DNA of 64,000 nucleotides from Melieria omissa (GCA_963971225.1 OZ020267.1:49919993-49983992); one strand, 5' to 3'; positions 11,475 to 24,531 are shown, counted from the first letter of the stretch. Program-made: numbers and translations. Notes: generated by a model from the letters alone, not told the origin.

Positions 11475-11860
11475 GGGAGCCAATGGCATAGAAAATGGTA
11501 TATTTTGTATGGCAACTCCCTTAAGACTTGGAGTTAGCGGGTAGGTATGTTTGGAAGAAACATTCGGAAGAGAAAATGTTAAGACTTGGAGTTAGCGGGT
11601 AGGTATGTTTGGAAGAAACATTCGGAAGAGAAAATAAATGGGTGTCGGTCATACATTTTATACATCTGGGGGCAACATGGGAGCAATGGGAGCCCATTTT
11701 ATAAAAACGACCAGTTCGTATGGGAGCCCCATTAAGGGTTGGAGATAGGGGATGCGTATGTTTGAAAGAAATGTTCAGTAAGGAAAACTAGAGGGGTCGA
11801 TCATAGATTTTAACCCTCTAAGAGCAACTTCTGACCAGCTGTGGAGCAATTTGTCGAATT
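11475..11860 (+). repeat. Dispersed repeat, plus-oriented copy
   Basis: The block aligns with the reverse complement of about 57118-57442. Shared landmarks in order are GGAGCCAAT, a TATGGCA-CTCCCTTAAG motif, ACATTCGGAAG, AAATAAATGGG, and the end GGAGCAATTTGTCG. Words of the form GTATGGGAGCC recur inside each copy, so the family may itself be built from short repeats. No terminal repeats or target duplication were found, and the class is unknown. Confidence 0.65.
11521..11636 (+). repeat. 58-bp tandem duplication
   Basis: A unit starting TTAAGACTTGGAG occupies 11521-11578 and is repeated at once at 11579-11636 with a difference only at the last base. The copy of this repeat near 57.3 kb has a single unit, so the duplication is local and recent. 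Confidence 0.9.
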
Positions 11861-12061
11861 TTCCAGCTTTTTTGTGAACTTTGACCTCGATACGACGCCA
11901 TTTGCTCATGAACTTTTTCACCAAACCGCATAAAATGAGAGGGTGCGGAGCATCGAAATCGAAAAATCGTCCACTAATTCCAATCTAATGTACATGAACA
12001 TTTAATTTAAATGAAAACTCCTTGTTACTTTGTTAGTAAAACCTCTATTAACTTTAGTTAA

Positions 12062-12792
12062 GGGAAGGCTCCCCTGGATTTGGACCGAAAAATGGTTTTT
12101 TTTTTTTTTGCATAAAACGAAGGCTACATATATGTAGAATATGTGTGTAAAAGGATTTTTTGATACGACGCGTATTTTCATGGGAGAACACACCTGTCTC
12201 ACGCGCGCTACGGGACGCTCCACTGCTCTAATTTGCTTCAAACGCGTTTATCTCGAAACCATTTTTTCCAATCTAACTGAAATCACCGGACTTGATCTAA
12301 TGATCCGATTTTCTTCATCTAAAAACTGCTCGAATGTATTTGATTTTCTGTATGCCTTGAACCTACAATTTGCATAAATAGTTATTTATTTTTAATTTTT
12401 AAATGTGGTTGAAATTAAAAAAAGGTGCAAAAAATTTAACTTTTTTCTTCAAATATTCATTGTGCAAGAATTTTTCGTTTCAATTTTTTGAGTCTGGTTC
12501 AATGCACAGACAATTTTGTTATCTTTAAGTAATGACAATGCTTTTTGATTTCAGTCCACTACAAGAGGCTGCAGGATTACAGTTCTCGAGCGATGTTTGG
12601 CGCGCAGAGGCCTACGGAAATCGCCATTTTGTAGCCGCCATTTTGAATTTCATCAAGTTTTTTAACTTTTTAAGCTCCTAAATAATAGACGAATTTAATA
12701 GTCAAAACCGGAAGTTTGTACGCCTTTTCATTATCCCACAAAAAAATTACAAACTTTGCCTTATTTTTGCCCAAATCCAGGGGAGCCTTCCC
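12062..12792. mobile_element. TTAA-flanked MITE with 22-bp perfect terminal inverted repeats
   Basis: A perfect 22-base inverted repeat beginning GGGAAGGCTCCCCTGG lies at 12062-12083 and 12771-12792. TTAA borders both sides (12058-12061 and 12793-12796). TTAA targets point to piggyBac-like elements, but the ends start with GGG and not the usual CCC. A TA target with a TIR starting AG is an equally valid reading, which would point to the Tc1/mariner group. The 731-base interior has no convincing transposase frame. Confidence 0.8.
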
Positions 12793-12796
12793 TTAA

Positions 12797-15617
12797 ATTA
12801 AAAAAAACATGATTTAGTGGGTCAATTGACATATTTAAAATTTGATGAAAGTGCTCCATATACAAATAATTAGGGAAGGGCCAAGGTTTTTCACCTGCAC
12901 AGTAAGTTTTTGAATGGTCCTTGCCAGCTATCTGGTAATCTGTGTAATAAATCAAGGTTGCGGTTTTTTTTTATAATTTTTTGGAATATATTTTTGACAC
13001 CTATTAAAAAGGTAATAAATCACAAATTTAATTAAGCAAACTTTGCTTGTAACCATACATATCTGGCCAATATCTCAACTTATTATCTCAAAATATACTT
13101 AGTTTCATAAACTGAAAACTAAACAACGTTATTAAGCGATAAACATGTAAATTTGAATGCAAATGTCAGCGGCTAGCGGACAGCAATCGGCAATCGGCGA
13201 CAGTGTCTAATATTGAAATTCCACAGTTTGCACCTTGGACTACTTTCCACTACGCATTGGCGACACGTTCGACAAATGCAAACGACAACTACGCAGCGGC
13301 CGCGCAAATTGCAGTGTCGCCAACAACACCAACACCAGCACCACACCACCACCACCACCACCATCGCCATCATCCTCAGCAGTGCCATCAACGAACACTT
13401 TTAAATACCTGGCCGCCACGGCCAACGCGGCGCGCTTGAGCTGCAGCACACGCAAAATTTCAAATGCACGCACACACGGACAGCTGCACACGCACGCAGG
13501 CGTTGTCGTGAAATCAAAATGTGCCAAAAATAAATCGAAAGAAGTGGAAACAGTAAGCGAAAAACCGAAAGTTGCTAAATGAGAAAAGTGGCACAAGCAA
13601 CGGTGCCACTCAGCCTCAGCCATAGCCTCGCTCGCGGGCCGGCCCAACCGATTTGGTGGCTAGTCGGGTGGCTGGCTGGCTGGCTGGTTTGGTTACACCA
13701 TTGCCACCACCAGCGCCATACCAACATACAGTGTTTTTGTTTACGACTTTGGTTTTAGCTGCGTTTTGTGTCTCCTTCTATCACTCACACTTAATGAATG
13801 TCGTGTTGTTGTGGTGGTTGCTGCCGCTTTTTAATATTAAATGTTGTGTTCACTGCAATGTGTAAATAATTTATTTGCATAAATTAAAAAAGCCGCCGTG
13901 TTGCGTCGCGCCGCACTTGGCGCCGCCGTTCGCGGCCGGTGCGGCCGGTGCCGTGTCCACTTAAGCGCGCCCGTGTGCTAATTCTCGGGCAGTTGCACTT
14001 TTTTCTCTGTCTTGCGTGCGGGTTTTCTTGTTGTCATTGCTACACATACGCACCGGCAGCAATCATTTTCGCTTCGCTTTCAAGTGGACGCGGAAAATTC
14101 ATGTGACATGTTCATGTTTCGTAATTCCGCGCCCCGCTTTGCGCTTCTGCTGCAGCTGCACCACTCCCCGCTCCAAAGCCACGCGCTGCGTTGAGGCCAG
14201 ATTGCGTTGCGACGTGAAAATTTATTAAGTTGTGCCTGGCCTCCGTCATCAGGCGGACAGCCAGCGGGCGGCGCAGGGCCGCACGGCGAAATAAATTAAT
14301 ACCGAAACACTGACGCAGTCGCTGCGGAGACAGCGGCGAGAATTGTTTTTTTTGTTTACACTCAGTTCTCAGTCTGCCGAAGCATTCTGATTTTGTTTGA
14401 AATGCAGTTATTAGTTTGTAGATGTGTGCAACATGTAAATAGAAGCAAAGACAAAAAACCAATCAGTTGTTCGTGAGCGTAAGCAAAACGTGAACTGGGA
14501 ATTTGGGTATTTTGTAATATTCTGATCACATTAATTATAATTATTAGCAAAAAAGTGAGCTCCTTGTGTTTTGTAATTTGCATATTTAGCAACAATTGAT
14601 ACTTATTTAGTAAACTGTGAAAGTGTCAATTAACAAGGCAATTGTGACTGACGTTTGATGAGTTAACAAGCTAAAAACAGTCGTTTACAATTCAATATGT
14701 TTTTTGAAAATTAAAAAAATAAAGTCAATTGTTTGGAATTAGCATTGACCAAGCGTAAGTTAAACATGTTCATAACAGTTAGTTATGTGATTATATAATT
14801 AATTGATAATATTCTAAACATTTAACAACAATGACAGTCAACTTCAATTCAATACGTTTGATTTTGCCAAACATTGCAAATTTTCTTGCCTGCCACAATA
14901 AATGGAAATAGTCGCGGAAAATCAAATTTAATTAATTTTATTACGATTTGCGCATCAGTTTTTATATTAGTCAAGTCATTGCTCCAATCCATTTAGTTGT
15001 GTTGAAATATAAACTAGAATAATTAAGTGTCTTAAAATGTTTAAATTACATTAAAACTTGCTACTATATTCAATGAGTTTATTGATATAATTTATTCAGC
15101 AGTAGTCCACCAAAATTACCCATTAACTGATTATAAGCAGTAAACGTTGGGTAATCAAAAGGCAGTGCAATTATTCTTGCTGATTAGTCGAAGGTTTCTT
15201 CAATCATACAATCATTGAATTCCACTTTCGCACTTCGTACAGTACTCGTAATGATTTGTATCGATTGAGTAACTTGAAAATGTGCGATTCGAACTTTGAT
15301 TGTATTTTTTACTTTATATTTCTTTAGTTTATTCATTTCTCTTCATGTAAATTTCATTACACGCAGTTAATCGTAATATTCATTGCAAATTTCAATTGAT
15401 TCACCATTATACAAACCTATTATCGTTGAACCTGTTGTATGATGTCTTTGAAGTTGCAGTCAGAAGTAGCAATTTACGAATTATTACTCAAAATGATGCA
15501 ACGCTTCGATTGGCTTTGCTAACATTCAAACACTTATAGTAGAATTTGATGCAACTAACAACAACAACCGAATTATGGATCAGCACAATTCAAAATTGCC
15601 ATGGTGGTGGTAAATGT
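12797..15617. other. Unassigned non-coding sequence with a GC-rich block
   Basis: A (CAC)/(CCA) microsatellite lies at about 13325-13375. A locally GC-rich stretch with CpG-rich words occurs near 13890-14330, against an AT-rich background. Frames of 60-135 codons here overlap on both strands and show no recognisable domain. Confidence 0.5.
13325..13375. repeat. (CCA/CAC)n microsatellite
   Basis: CAACACCAACACCAGCACC grades into a run of CAC triplets and then CATCGC/CATCAT. A histidine-rich translation in one frame is a product of this repeat. Confidence 0.85.
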
Positions 15618-15621
15618 TTAA

Positions 15622-15743
15622 CCCTCTCGCGAACAATCGAGCACATGTGTCTTTTAGAAATTTAATCCAATTTTCACTGCCAACTCTCAAACTATAAGAA
15701 AGACAAAGAACGAGACGCATGTGTCTCACTGGCCGTAAAGAGG
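15622..15743. mobile_element. Possible degenerate piggyBac-like MITE
   Basis: The left side reads TTAA then CCCTCTCGCG (15618-15631). The right side reads CGTAAAGAGG then CTAA (15734-15747), where CTAA would be a mutated TTAA. The inverted match is short and imperfect. CACATGTGTC near the left end and GCATGTGTCTC near the right end add some internal repetition. Confidence 0.3.
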
Positions 15744-15912
15744 CTAAACAGATAAACACAGTGTTTTATAGATTCATACATATGTACATTCGAGTGCAAA
15801 ATTTATGATTAGGCAATCGTTCAATAAAATATTGGCAAGCAAATCTAAAATTGGTGAGAGAGCTCAATTTTAAATCTAGCCACAGAAGCTACGTTCAATA
15901 GTAATAAGGCGC

Positions 15913-15950
15913 GTGTATATGTGTGTGTGTGCCTTCGTGTGCATGTGTGT
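15913..15950. repeat. (GT)n microsatellite
   Basis: This is an interrupted GT-rich run with TATAT and CCTTC interruptions. Confidence 0.8.
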
Positions 15951-18497
15951 ACTGTGCGGCCATTTGATTTTTATAATGGACATTTGTTAAGCTAATCGCG
16001 GTAGTTGTTGTGACAAGTGACTTAATCAAGTGTGATAAAAATGTTTCCTACATTCCAATTGTAAACTAGTTCTGCGCATCAAGTAAAACGGGCAAACATC
16101 GCTTGGGGCGTCGACATCACACGCCGAGCGGCACGCAGGCGTCAATCAAGGTCAGAACGCGATCATTAAACTTCAGTGAATGACGTCAAATCATTTCGCG
16201 AAGAGTCTACAAATAAATTTTATGATAAGTTCGAACATTCAAATACATAAGATGGGAGGAGTTATTCAATTTAGCACGTTTGTGAGGGGATAAGTTGAGC
16301 AGAAACCGAAAACCGAAGACTCTAACTGACGTCCTCACTGACCTCTTGCTTACTGTCTCCCACCCCTGACTTCGTCCGCTATAAGCTACGAATTCAATGA
16401 GATCTACATAAGGCTCTGGCTGACTAGTTGAGGTAGGAGTCGATGGTTCTAATTAGGCGCTAGTAGTTCATTGGTTAGTGTGCCAGATTAGTGTTAGTGT
16501 GCTCGATTCTCTAGTCAGAGATTTCATTTTATGCAATGAAAGTAGAACATTACTTTCATTCATCAAATTCGCAATTCCTATCGTCGTTGGAAAATAATTG
16601 TCAAGAACAAGTCCCGACAAGTCGTTGACGCTAGTGAGATGTAAGTAAACAGCTTAAACAAAATGAACCAAAGCTGATTTGATTGCACATAAGTCGGTGT
16701 CCTGATTTATTCCGCTTTTGCATATTCGCTGTGCGCGTTAGCGATTTGGACTGTCCAGATTACGCGCATAATTGAAATGAAGTCATAAAAACCGTCAATT
16801 GCAGCGGTTATCGTCGAACATGTAACAAGCAACTCGCTGCAGCCACACCGGCACCGGCACCGGCGGCCCGGCACTAACTCATAACTGCAACATTTAACCC
16901 AATTCGCGTACAAGATGATAATTCAATAAAGCCATTAAAACCGCAAAAAGCAATCTGCGAAGGCATTTAGCTTTTATCGGTTGTATCTTGTTGTCGGTGG
17001 CTGTGGCTGTGGCTTTGGCTTTGGCTGCGGCAGGTTGCAGCTGTTGGCCGTCGATGCAGCACAATCGCTGCGCATTGAAGAAGTGAAGGCGTGGAGGCAT
17101 GTCAGTCGGGCGCAGTTGGCAAACCGGTTTCGCTCCTTGCGCAGTTGGCGCTTTGTTTTCATAATTTTCGTGTTGTTTGTTATTTTTCTGTGCTGCTTTG
17201 CTGTGTGTCTCTCATGTCTGAAACGATTTTTGAATAACTTATGCTGGCGCAGCGTTCACCTGATCTAATTGCATACAAGCGCTCGGTTAAAGGTGGCAAC
17301 ATGCGACGGACTACCTCAGCTTGCGACTCGAATACAAAGAAGCGCGCTTGCGCAATTGCAGCGAAGCAGCAGCAGTGCTGCCAGCATATTAGAGTTTGCG
17401 CCGCACACATCTTCAGAAGCGTGGCATTTGGAAAAAGAAAAACAGCTTTTAAAAATTGCTGTCCTCTACAGATTTCTGCATACAATACAAGTGGAAACCT
17501 TAATTTTATACAACAAAGCGGCAGCAAGAAACAACAGTCAAAGCTGAGTTGACTTACAGATATGTTTGAAAGTCCAACATAAATGTTGACAAGGTCGATA
17601 GTTTTTGTGGTTACGCGTTGTGAAGCAATACTTACTATAATCGATTTAATCGCATTGTGAAATTTTTTTGTAATTGTAATTGGTAACTGTGGGAATTACA
17701 TAATAGGGAATTCTAATTATTTTAGAACAAATCAATGGAAGTGGAATACAATCTAAAGTCTTTTAGCTTTTAGACACGTTTTTTTTAGTTTTTCTATTAA
17801 GGGGGTAGTCAGGTAGAATCGACCATATTTTTAAATAATTTTTTTTTCATACAAATTTTTATTCCACATTAACAATTTTTTTATACATATGTTATTGTAC
17901 ATAGTTTTGAGCACACAGGGGGGAAGGGAGATTCAAACCCTCTCAAATACAAAAATTGCTGGCACAAAATTCGGTTTCAATTGGCATTGGACTCAAAAGT
18001 TGTACGCAAATTCGCAGGAATTCGTTTTCGTTTTCGAAATGTGCAAAAACATTTTTGGAGTGATTTTTGAGTGATAAGACAAAATTGGAAAAATTAAATT
18101 TTTGAGTGCATGTTTAATTTAACAATGGTAACGCAATGGTGGTAACGCTAGGCGTTACTGGGTTAATATTTTTAATAGTTGTCAAATAAATAAGCAACGA
18201 TAACAGTTGAACATTAAAATATGAATCACCTCAACTTATGAATCGATTTTTGTGGTCAGGAAAAGTTTCTTCTTCAGTTAATGATCCATAATATTCGAAA
18301 CAAAGTACATTTTTATATTTGTCATTACAAAATCTGGTTTCAAAGGATGCAAATATTCTTTTTCCTTACTTCTGTAATCTTAGAAACTCTCATGAACACA
18401 AAGTAGACTGAATTTTAAAACGCACTAATTTGTTTAGGCATTTTTAGAAGGTCGAGAAAACAAATTATTTTTATTATTATTTTATTATTTTGCGTAC
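15951..18497. other. Unassigned non-coding sequence
   Basis: No gene was recognised. The 17.0-17.55 kb interval has overlapping frames of 92-115 codons on both strands with low-complexity glycine/cysteine or lysine/glutamine content. A TTAAGGGGG word at 17798 resembles a MITE end but has no partner nearby. Confidence 0.45.
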
Positions 18498-18501
18498 TTA
18501 A

Positions 18502-18630
18502 CCCATTCGAGCATAACGTTCGATAAATCGGACGCCAAAAAAATTGTTATTTTAGGAGTTATATATGTTTTACTCAAGGTTTATCCTTTTAAAACAGTAG
18601 TTTAATGCTTTAACTTTATGCACTAATGGG
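18502..18630. mobile_element. Small piggyBac-like MITE
   Basis: TTAA flanks lie at 18498-18501 and 18631-18634. The inward ends read CCCATTCGAGCATAACG on the left and, on the other strand, CCCATTAGTGCATAAAG on the right, a match at 13 or 14 of 17 positions. TTAA targets with CCC starts are characteristic of piggyBac-type elements. At 129 bases it has no coding capacity. Confidence 0.6.
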
Positions 18631-18634
18631 TTAA

Positions 18635-21600
18635 AATTAATTAAGAATGTAATATTATATCAACATCCATCTAATTCAAATAACATGCAATATGTCTTTC
18701 TTTAATTAATTTTTACAATCAAAAAAGAAGAAATCCTGCGTTCTGGCAACACTCGACCCAGCGCAACTATTGACTAAAATTACTGAAGACTTAAGCGCTC
18801 GTGTCCTCTTTTTTTTTTAATGAATTAGCCTCTTCTTAGCGACTTCTCAGTGACATTTGAAGCACAGCCAAGTAACAATAACAAATTGCAATATGAACAG
18901 CTCAAACAACGACGACTGCGCAGCTGACAAATACCAAAGAGGCTTTTCAACTTTTACTTTCCGATGCCTCTGCGCGATGTGTTTTCCTCACTACTCAGGC
19001 GGGCCGCATTGTCAAAGATAGCGATTCTCACAACTTCTTTTATGCCGCTTCCGGGGCGACTCTGCCGTGTTACGTGAGCAGCAGTGGACTCTGCGAAATT
19101 GCCCCAAAAATGAAAGTCAGCGCCTACTTTCGATTTTTATGTGTTGATTTCGAGCCGCGCTGATTTCCACTCGCAATTGAGTCATTTTAATCGAAAAGTG
19201 ATCATTTAAATGGACAGCAGTGGCGATTGTGTCAGCAGGCCGAAAATGACTGGATTTAGTTGCGCCGGTGGCGAACGCGCAATTCTGCCGCCAATCACTG
19301 CGGCTTCAGCTCGGAAGAGGCGGAAGAAAATGAAGAAATTTCTGTAACGAGCGGCAGCGAAAGTGATGGCCAATGTAATAAGTGCCAGCCAGAAAATACA
19401 ACAGCACCAAAGTGTTTCTGCAGCCGCCACTGAGCTGGAAATGCAGCAATCACATTAAGCTAGCGCGCTGCGTCGCCGGCGGAACCAACGAAAATCAGCC
19501 AAATAAAGAAAAATGGACAAAAGTGAAAGTGAGTCTTTGCTGCTTTCCACTCCGCCACGTCTCTGTGCGCTTCCAGCTGCTGCTGCCCAATTTAATTAAT
19601 TCCGCGTTAATAAAGCGCACAAAACGCGCTCTCACATACTCGCAGCTACGCGCATTTACACATTGATTTGCTGGCTATTACACATCGCTTTGCTGTTGTT
19701 GCAATAATTTTGTGTGTGATAGAAAGTGTAAATAAATTGTAAAGCGGAAGCAATCGGTCGTAGCACATTTGCGCTGTGGGCGCACATTAGAACGCGTCGC
19801 ACATTCTGCATCCCTTTCCGCATCCATGTGGCATCGGCGGTTTTAAGTTTGATTGCATCGAATTTCAGTTTTTTAATTTCGGCCCGTTGGTCATCAGCGC
19901 AATTACTGTTTTAGCTTTTATGGTCAACTTAAGCGGCCCGGATTGCGGTAGCCCTTCTTGTGGTTCCAACAAATGTGGCAATCGAAATGTTGCAGCGCAC
20001 GAGACCGCTGAAATTTATGTCGCCATCACAAACATTTAAAGAGTCTAGGGAAGTTATCAATTCAATTTAGGCATTTGAACGCAGCGAGAGCGTTAAATGA
20101 ATTGATTAATTCTTGAACATGAATATTTTTTAATGATTGCTTTAATTTGTTGATTCGAAATCATTGGAGTAGAATATAAAAAAACAAAAATGCGATACCA
20201 ACACCAGGACGAAACCTAATTGCGAGTATGTGCCGAGAAATATCAATTTTTCAGAACTGGACTACCAGTGGGCGTTTTTGTCTCTTTTGGTTGGGTCGTC
20301 GACGCGGTCGTTGCCTTCGTTTCTTTCACGATCTGGAATTCAATGTAGTTGTAGGGTTTCACAGGCAGGTTTCAGGGGTTTTCCCCCTGAAAATATGCCC
20401 CGTCGACTTCAGCTACAATTCGTATTATTTAAATAAAGTATTGTTTTACAAAGCTAAAACATTTCCCCCGCGCAACACAGCAGTCGACCTCATACGAATT
20501 TCTGTATCGCACAACAACAACAGATGTTCAATGGGCGAACAAAACTCTGCACTCGAAAACCGGAAGCTCGTGCAAGCGTCTATGACCACATAGAGAGGTG
20601 GGTATGGGCTGATAGGAAATTCAAACGTGTGTGTGCGGCTGTGCGGTGTTATTGAAAAGTATCACGCAAATTTGCGTTGCATCTGAAACAAAAGCATTCG
20701 CGTGAGAATATTTCGCTACGAGCATTTCAGCTGACTCAATGTTATTTTTTAGTTTTTGTGCACTCGAACGACAAACGAATGAATTGCGATTAATGCAACC
20801 GCCAAGCGACGCGCGCGAGCACACATGGACACACTTTTTTTTTTCTAGCCGGTTAGCCGTGACAGATCCGCGCGGTGCGTGCGTGAAATTATGCAACTTT
20901 GCGCGACACGTTCTCCACTCGGCGACCAGTGCGCACAATGGGGAAGGTTTGCTAATTTATTTTTGAGCCAATGTGTCGGTCATTGCTGGCAGTAGCTGCT
21001 CGCTGCTCGCTACTGGCAAACTAAGTTGCCTAATTCTCCCCTGAGTCAGTCAGGGCTGGGCGTCATCAGTACCGGCCCCACTCGCAGTCGGCCTGGCCAG
21101 CCACATGACATGTCGCCGGCGTCACTTGCGTAAATCGGACGCCGTGTAATGTTTTCATGTGTTCCAGCACTAAAACATAATTATGCAAATATGTTGCGCG
21201 CCTTCGTTGCCTCTACACTGTTTGCTTTGTTTACGTTGCACGGCATTGTGACTGCGCTGTAATGCGGTGGTAGTTGTTGTTGTTATTGTGCCATATGCGT
21301 TTGTAAGGCGGTTGCAATTAATGTTGCTTGTGCCTCCAAATATTGAAACTGCTTGCGGTGTTAACTGTGCGCGCGCACCAGAGGGAGGGCGGTCACGGCG
21401 GAGCCCCCCAAAGGTTGCTGCCAAGTCGCACAGGCTGTCTTGCTTCACGGCAAAAGCACACAACTGCGGCGTACGGAGGGGCGCATGCGCAGGCAGACTG
21501 ACAGCAAACAGAGCACACAAATCGTGTGTGTGTGTGTGGCTAGTTTTGACTTGGATTGTTGCTTTTGTTGCTGTAGTTATGCGCGGCAATGCTAATTTCG

Positions 21601-22830
21601 CCATTGCCTTTGCGACTGCGGCCGCGTATAACCATATTTTTTCTCGCAGTTAGTTTTTAGTTGCCATTAAGAAAATATTTTCCTCGCATATTTTCGTCGT
21701 TGGTTCAGTTTTTTATGCTGGAGCAGCAATAATTAAAACAGCAGCGGTTGAGCAAAGGTGCGGATTAAGCAACAAGCGGCAGCGAGCCGGCAATGCCGGT
21801 GCAGTTTTGCTCGCCGCCGTATATGCGCCAATTTGCGAATCGGTGGAAACCTGTAATTAATTTGTTTGACTTGAGCTCAGCCGGCACAGCAACAGGATTT
21901 AAACTGCAAAGCCGGCTTAGCTTGGCGGCCGACGCACGCTTGTCCGCCCGCTAGAAGCTGCGCTGCAAGCGTTGGTTGCGGCGAAAGTGTGAAAAATGTT
22001 GCAGGTAATTATGACAGTGATTAATTATAATGCGTTGCGCGCCAATGCCGCTGCCGCCGCTAAGCACGCGGAAGGCCGACAATTAGAAAATCGACACAGC
22101 GTTGCGCCGCTACATGCTCCGTATGAGCAACAATTGAAGTGCACTTTAAACGCGCATTGGAATTTGTTGCATAAATGCAGCAAATGAGACGGAAGTTTAG
22201 TTAAATTAATCACTCCAACAATGCAATGCAATGCAATGCAACACTCGTGTTTAGTGCCTTGCAAATCACGTCGGCAGTTTCTTAATTAATTCTCATAAAA
22301 CATAACAACTACAACCGCAAAGGTGTTAACAGAAACGCTGACGTACAGTGGTCTATCTTTAAACAAAAGATGCGCAAAAATTGAAAAGTGCTGCGAGTTT
22401 GGTGGAATTTGGTTCTCGAATGAAAAATATGAGGATTTTAAAGTTCATTCCCAAATCAAGAAGATTTTTATGAACAACTAAAAAACTGAGATATGGGAAA
22501 CTAAAAAATATTTCATTCTAACTAATTTAAATTCTAAAATTTAATTTTAAATGAAAACCTAACTATTCTCCATTTTAGTCAAGACATTTCAAAATGTAAT
22601 TGTACGCATATTTTAACATTTAAATAATGTTTAATTAAATCATTAAAAAATTCAATTTTTTGAAACAAGTTATTACTATTGGAACTCTCAGTCAATTTTA
22701 ATCCAATTAAAGCAAAAAACAAAAAATACTATAATTACTAAATACTATATAATGACTACTTTTGGCACATACATTCGTCTTTAAAATGACATCAGCATGT
22801 TTGAATTTGGCATTAATCGTCGATGCTATT
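18635..22830. other. Unassigned non-coding sequence
   Basis: The sequence is of moderate GC content between about 18.9 and 22.2 kb, with a (GT)n tract at 21524-21538 and an (ATGCA)4 tract at 22221-22241. Frames of 94-144 codons at 19382, 20228, 21170 and 21267 overlap frames on the other strand and carry no domain that I recognise. 22.3-22.8 kb is AT-rich. Confidence 0.45.
22221..22241. repeat. (ATGCA)4 pentanucleotide repeat
   Basis: Four tandem copies of ATGCA are visible. Confidence 0.85.
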
Positions 22831-23228
22831 TATTTCATTTCATTTCATTTATTTATAATTAGTCAAAGAACAATTGTTTGCTTACTGACTAATAAAGAAC
22901 AGTAACAAAGTAAATATTACGTAACAATCGATAACATAATTAAGAACAGAGTTCAACAAGTTCATAAATATAGCTTTAGATGTAGTGAAATCCACTGAAG
23001 AGTTCATTGAGATCTTATTAAATTCTATTAGAGCTCGCAAAAGAGGAGCATTTAAAGCATAATTCGTTTTGATGAAACCAACATTGAAAAAATCAAAGTG
23101 CCGGAGAGATCTAGAAGGGATGTTGAAGTGAATCCTCTCTAGGAGGGAAGGGCAACCAACCGCAAACAACATCAAAAACAAATGACAAATATAGGATGGA
23201 TCTTCTATCCTGCAAGGTTTTTAAATAA
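22831..23228 (-). pseudogene. 5'-truncated Jockey/CR1-type LINE, C-terminal end of reverse transcriptase ORF
   Basis: On the minus strand two frames join into the region that follows the reverse transcriptase domain in Jockey/CR1-type LINEs. One frame reads LKTLQDRRSILYLSFVFDVV and the next continues CPSLLERIHFNIPSRSLRHF, then KTNYALNAP and later FDFTTSK-like residues. The switch of frame near 23150-23165 marks a frameshift. The pattern LxxRR, an LSFVF stretch, PSLL, NxPxRxLR, TNY, and NxP-L-R is what I recall from these clades. The 3' end, at low coordinates, finishes in an (ATTTC)n tract (GAAAT on the sense strand) at 22832-22851, like the short-repeat tails of such elements. The 5' part is missing, as is common for dead-on-arrival copies. 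The clade assignment is from recall. Confidence 0.75.
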
Positions 23229-24531
23229 ATGAGCTTACAATGGCAATAGTGATATGGCCTAGAAATATTTCCCAGTGTGCAACGCACATCAACAGTGCGT
23301 GTTTGGCTTTTTTGCTGCTGATGCATCGATCTTCAATTCGTGCGCAAGTTGTCATAAAAACTGCAACAATGATCGCGATTTTGTGCGTGCCAGCAACAAC
23401 AAGCGCTACGACAGCAGTTTGCCAATTTCGTGCTGCAGTTGCAATATGATCGACGGCAATTAGCCGTTGACGACATGCAAGCAACAGCGACAATGTTAAA
23501 TTCCAAACGCGCAACGAACCAAACAGTTGCCAGCTCGTTGGGCGTTTCGTGGCTGTGTTGCTAAGCTGCCGACTCATGTTGCGGTGCTGTGTAATTGCTA
23601 CATATTTGGAAATTGTTGGCAACGATGACGTGGTTTGGCTGGATGTGCGCTACTGTGCTTGGTGGCTTTGCAATTGTTGCTATTGCTATTGTATTGGTTG
23701 TCGCACTGAATCGGCATTTGAAGGTTAGCCATAAAAGGATTTATTGGCACACGCCTATTTATTTCATTTGCCGCGAAAGCCATTAATTCATTTTTTGCTG
23801 TTTCTTTTTAAATTTTATCTTCATTTTGTGTTCGTTTTCTGTTTTTTTGTCAATGTATTTTAGCTGCTCAACGTCTTTTGCTTGCCTCTCTTTTTTCTCT
23901 TTTCCACATACAGTTAGCCCAGTTTCAAGTGAGCGTTGCAACAATAAAGTCAACTCTTCGCCTGCCTTTCGAACTGTTCTTCTGCGTACTGCCGATAATG
24001 ATGTAAATTATGCCAATTTCACAAAATTACAAAAGCCCCACAAGTATTCACTTTCTATTTATGCGCATGACTCGCTGCTGCTGCCTGCTTACTGACCGCG
24101 AAGGGCTCAATTGGGTGCGAGCGCAATGCTTATGACCCACAAATTAATTTTGTCCGCTGAGATTGCGTGTCTTTCTCTGGTCTGTTCCGTTCGCTGCCGG
24201 GTGACCAAAAGCAGTGGTAACAGGCGCATGCGCAGGCGCACGTACGCGCCAGCATCTCATCACTTGGCCCTGCAACGGTGTCTGCACACCGCGGTAGAAT
24301 TTTGATTTTTTTTCTTTCAACTTTTGCAGAGATATTTATCAGAATTTTGCTGAAACCTGTCTGTCTGGATAAGCTTTATTTACAGGGGAAATATGAAATT
24401 ATGGGGCCCACAAAATCGTTAATTATAAACTTTGATTCGATTGAGATGAAGTTAATGAAGTGCCTACGGTTTCGCTCATAAGTCGTATTGTCCATTTATG
24501 GTATACGAGAGGCTTAAGTGTTGAAATGAAA
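23229..24531. other. Unassigned non-coding sequence
   Basis: No gene, RNA or element end was recognised. Frames of 60-133 codons overlap on both strands. Confidence 0.45.

Noticed and set aside
16443..16525. Region with GTTCATTGGTTAGTGTG that looks like a tRNA A box
   Set aside because: No B box or acceptor stem could be paired.
17798..18170. TTAAGGGGGTAGTC as a possible MITE left end
   Set aside because: No inverse partner (GACTACCCCCTTAA or similar) was found within several kilobases.
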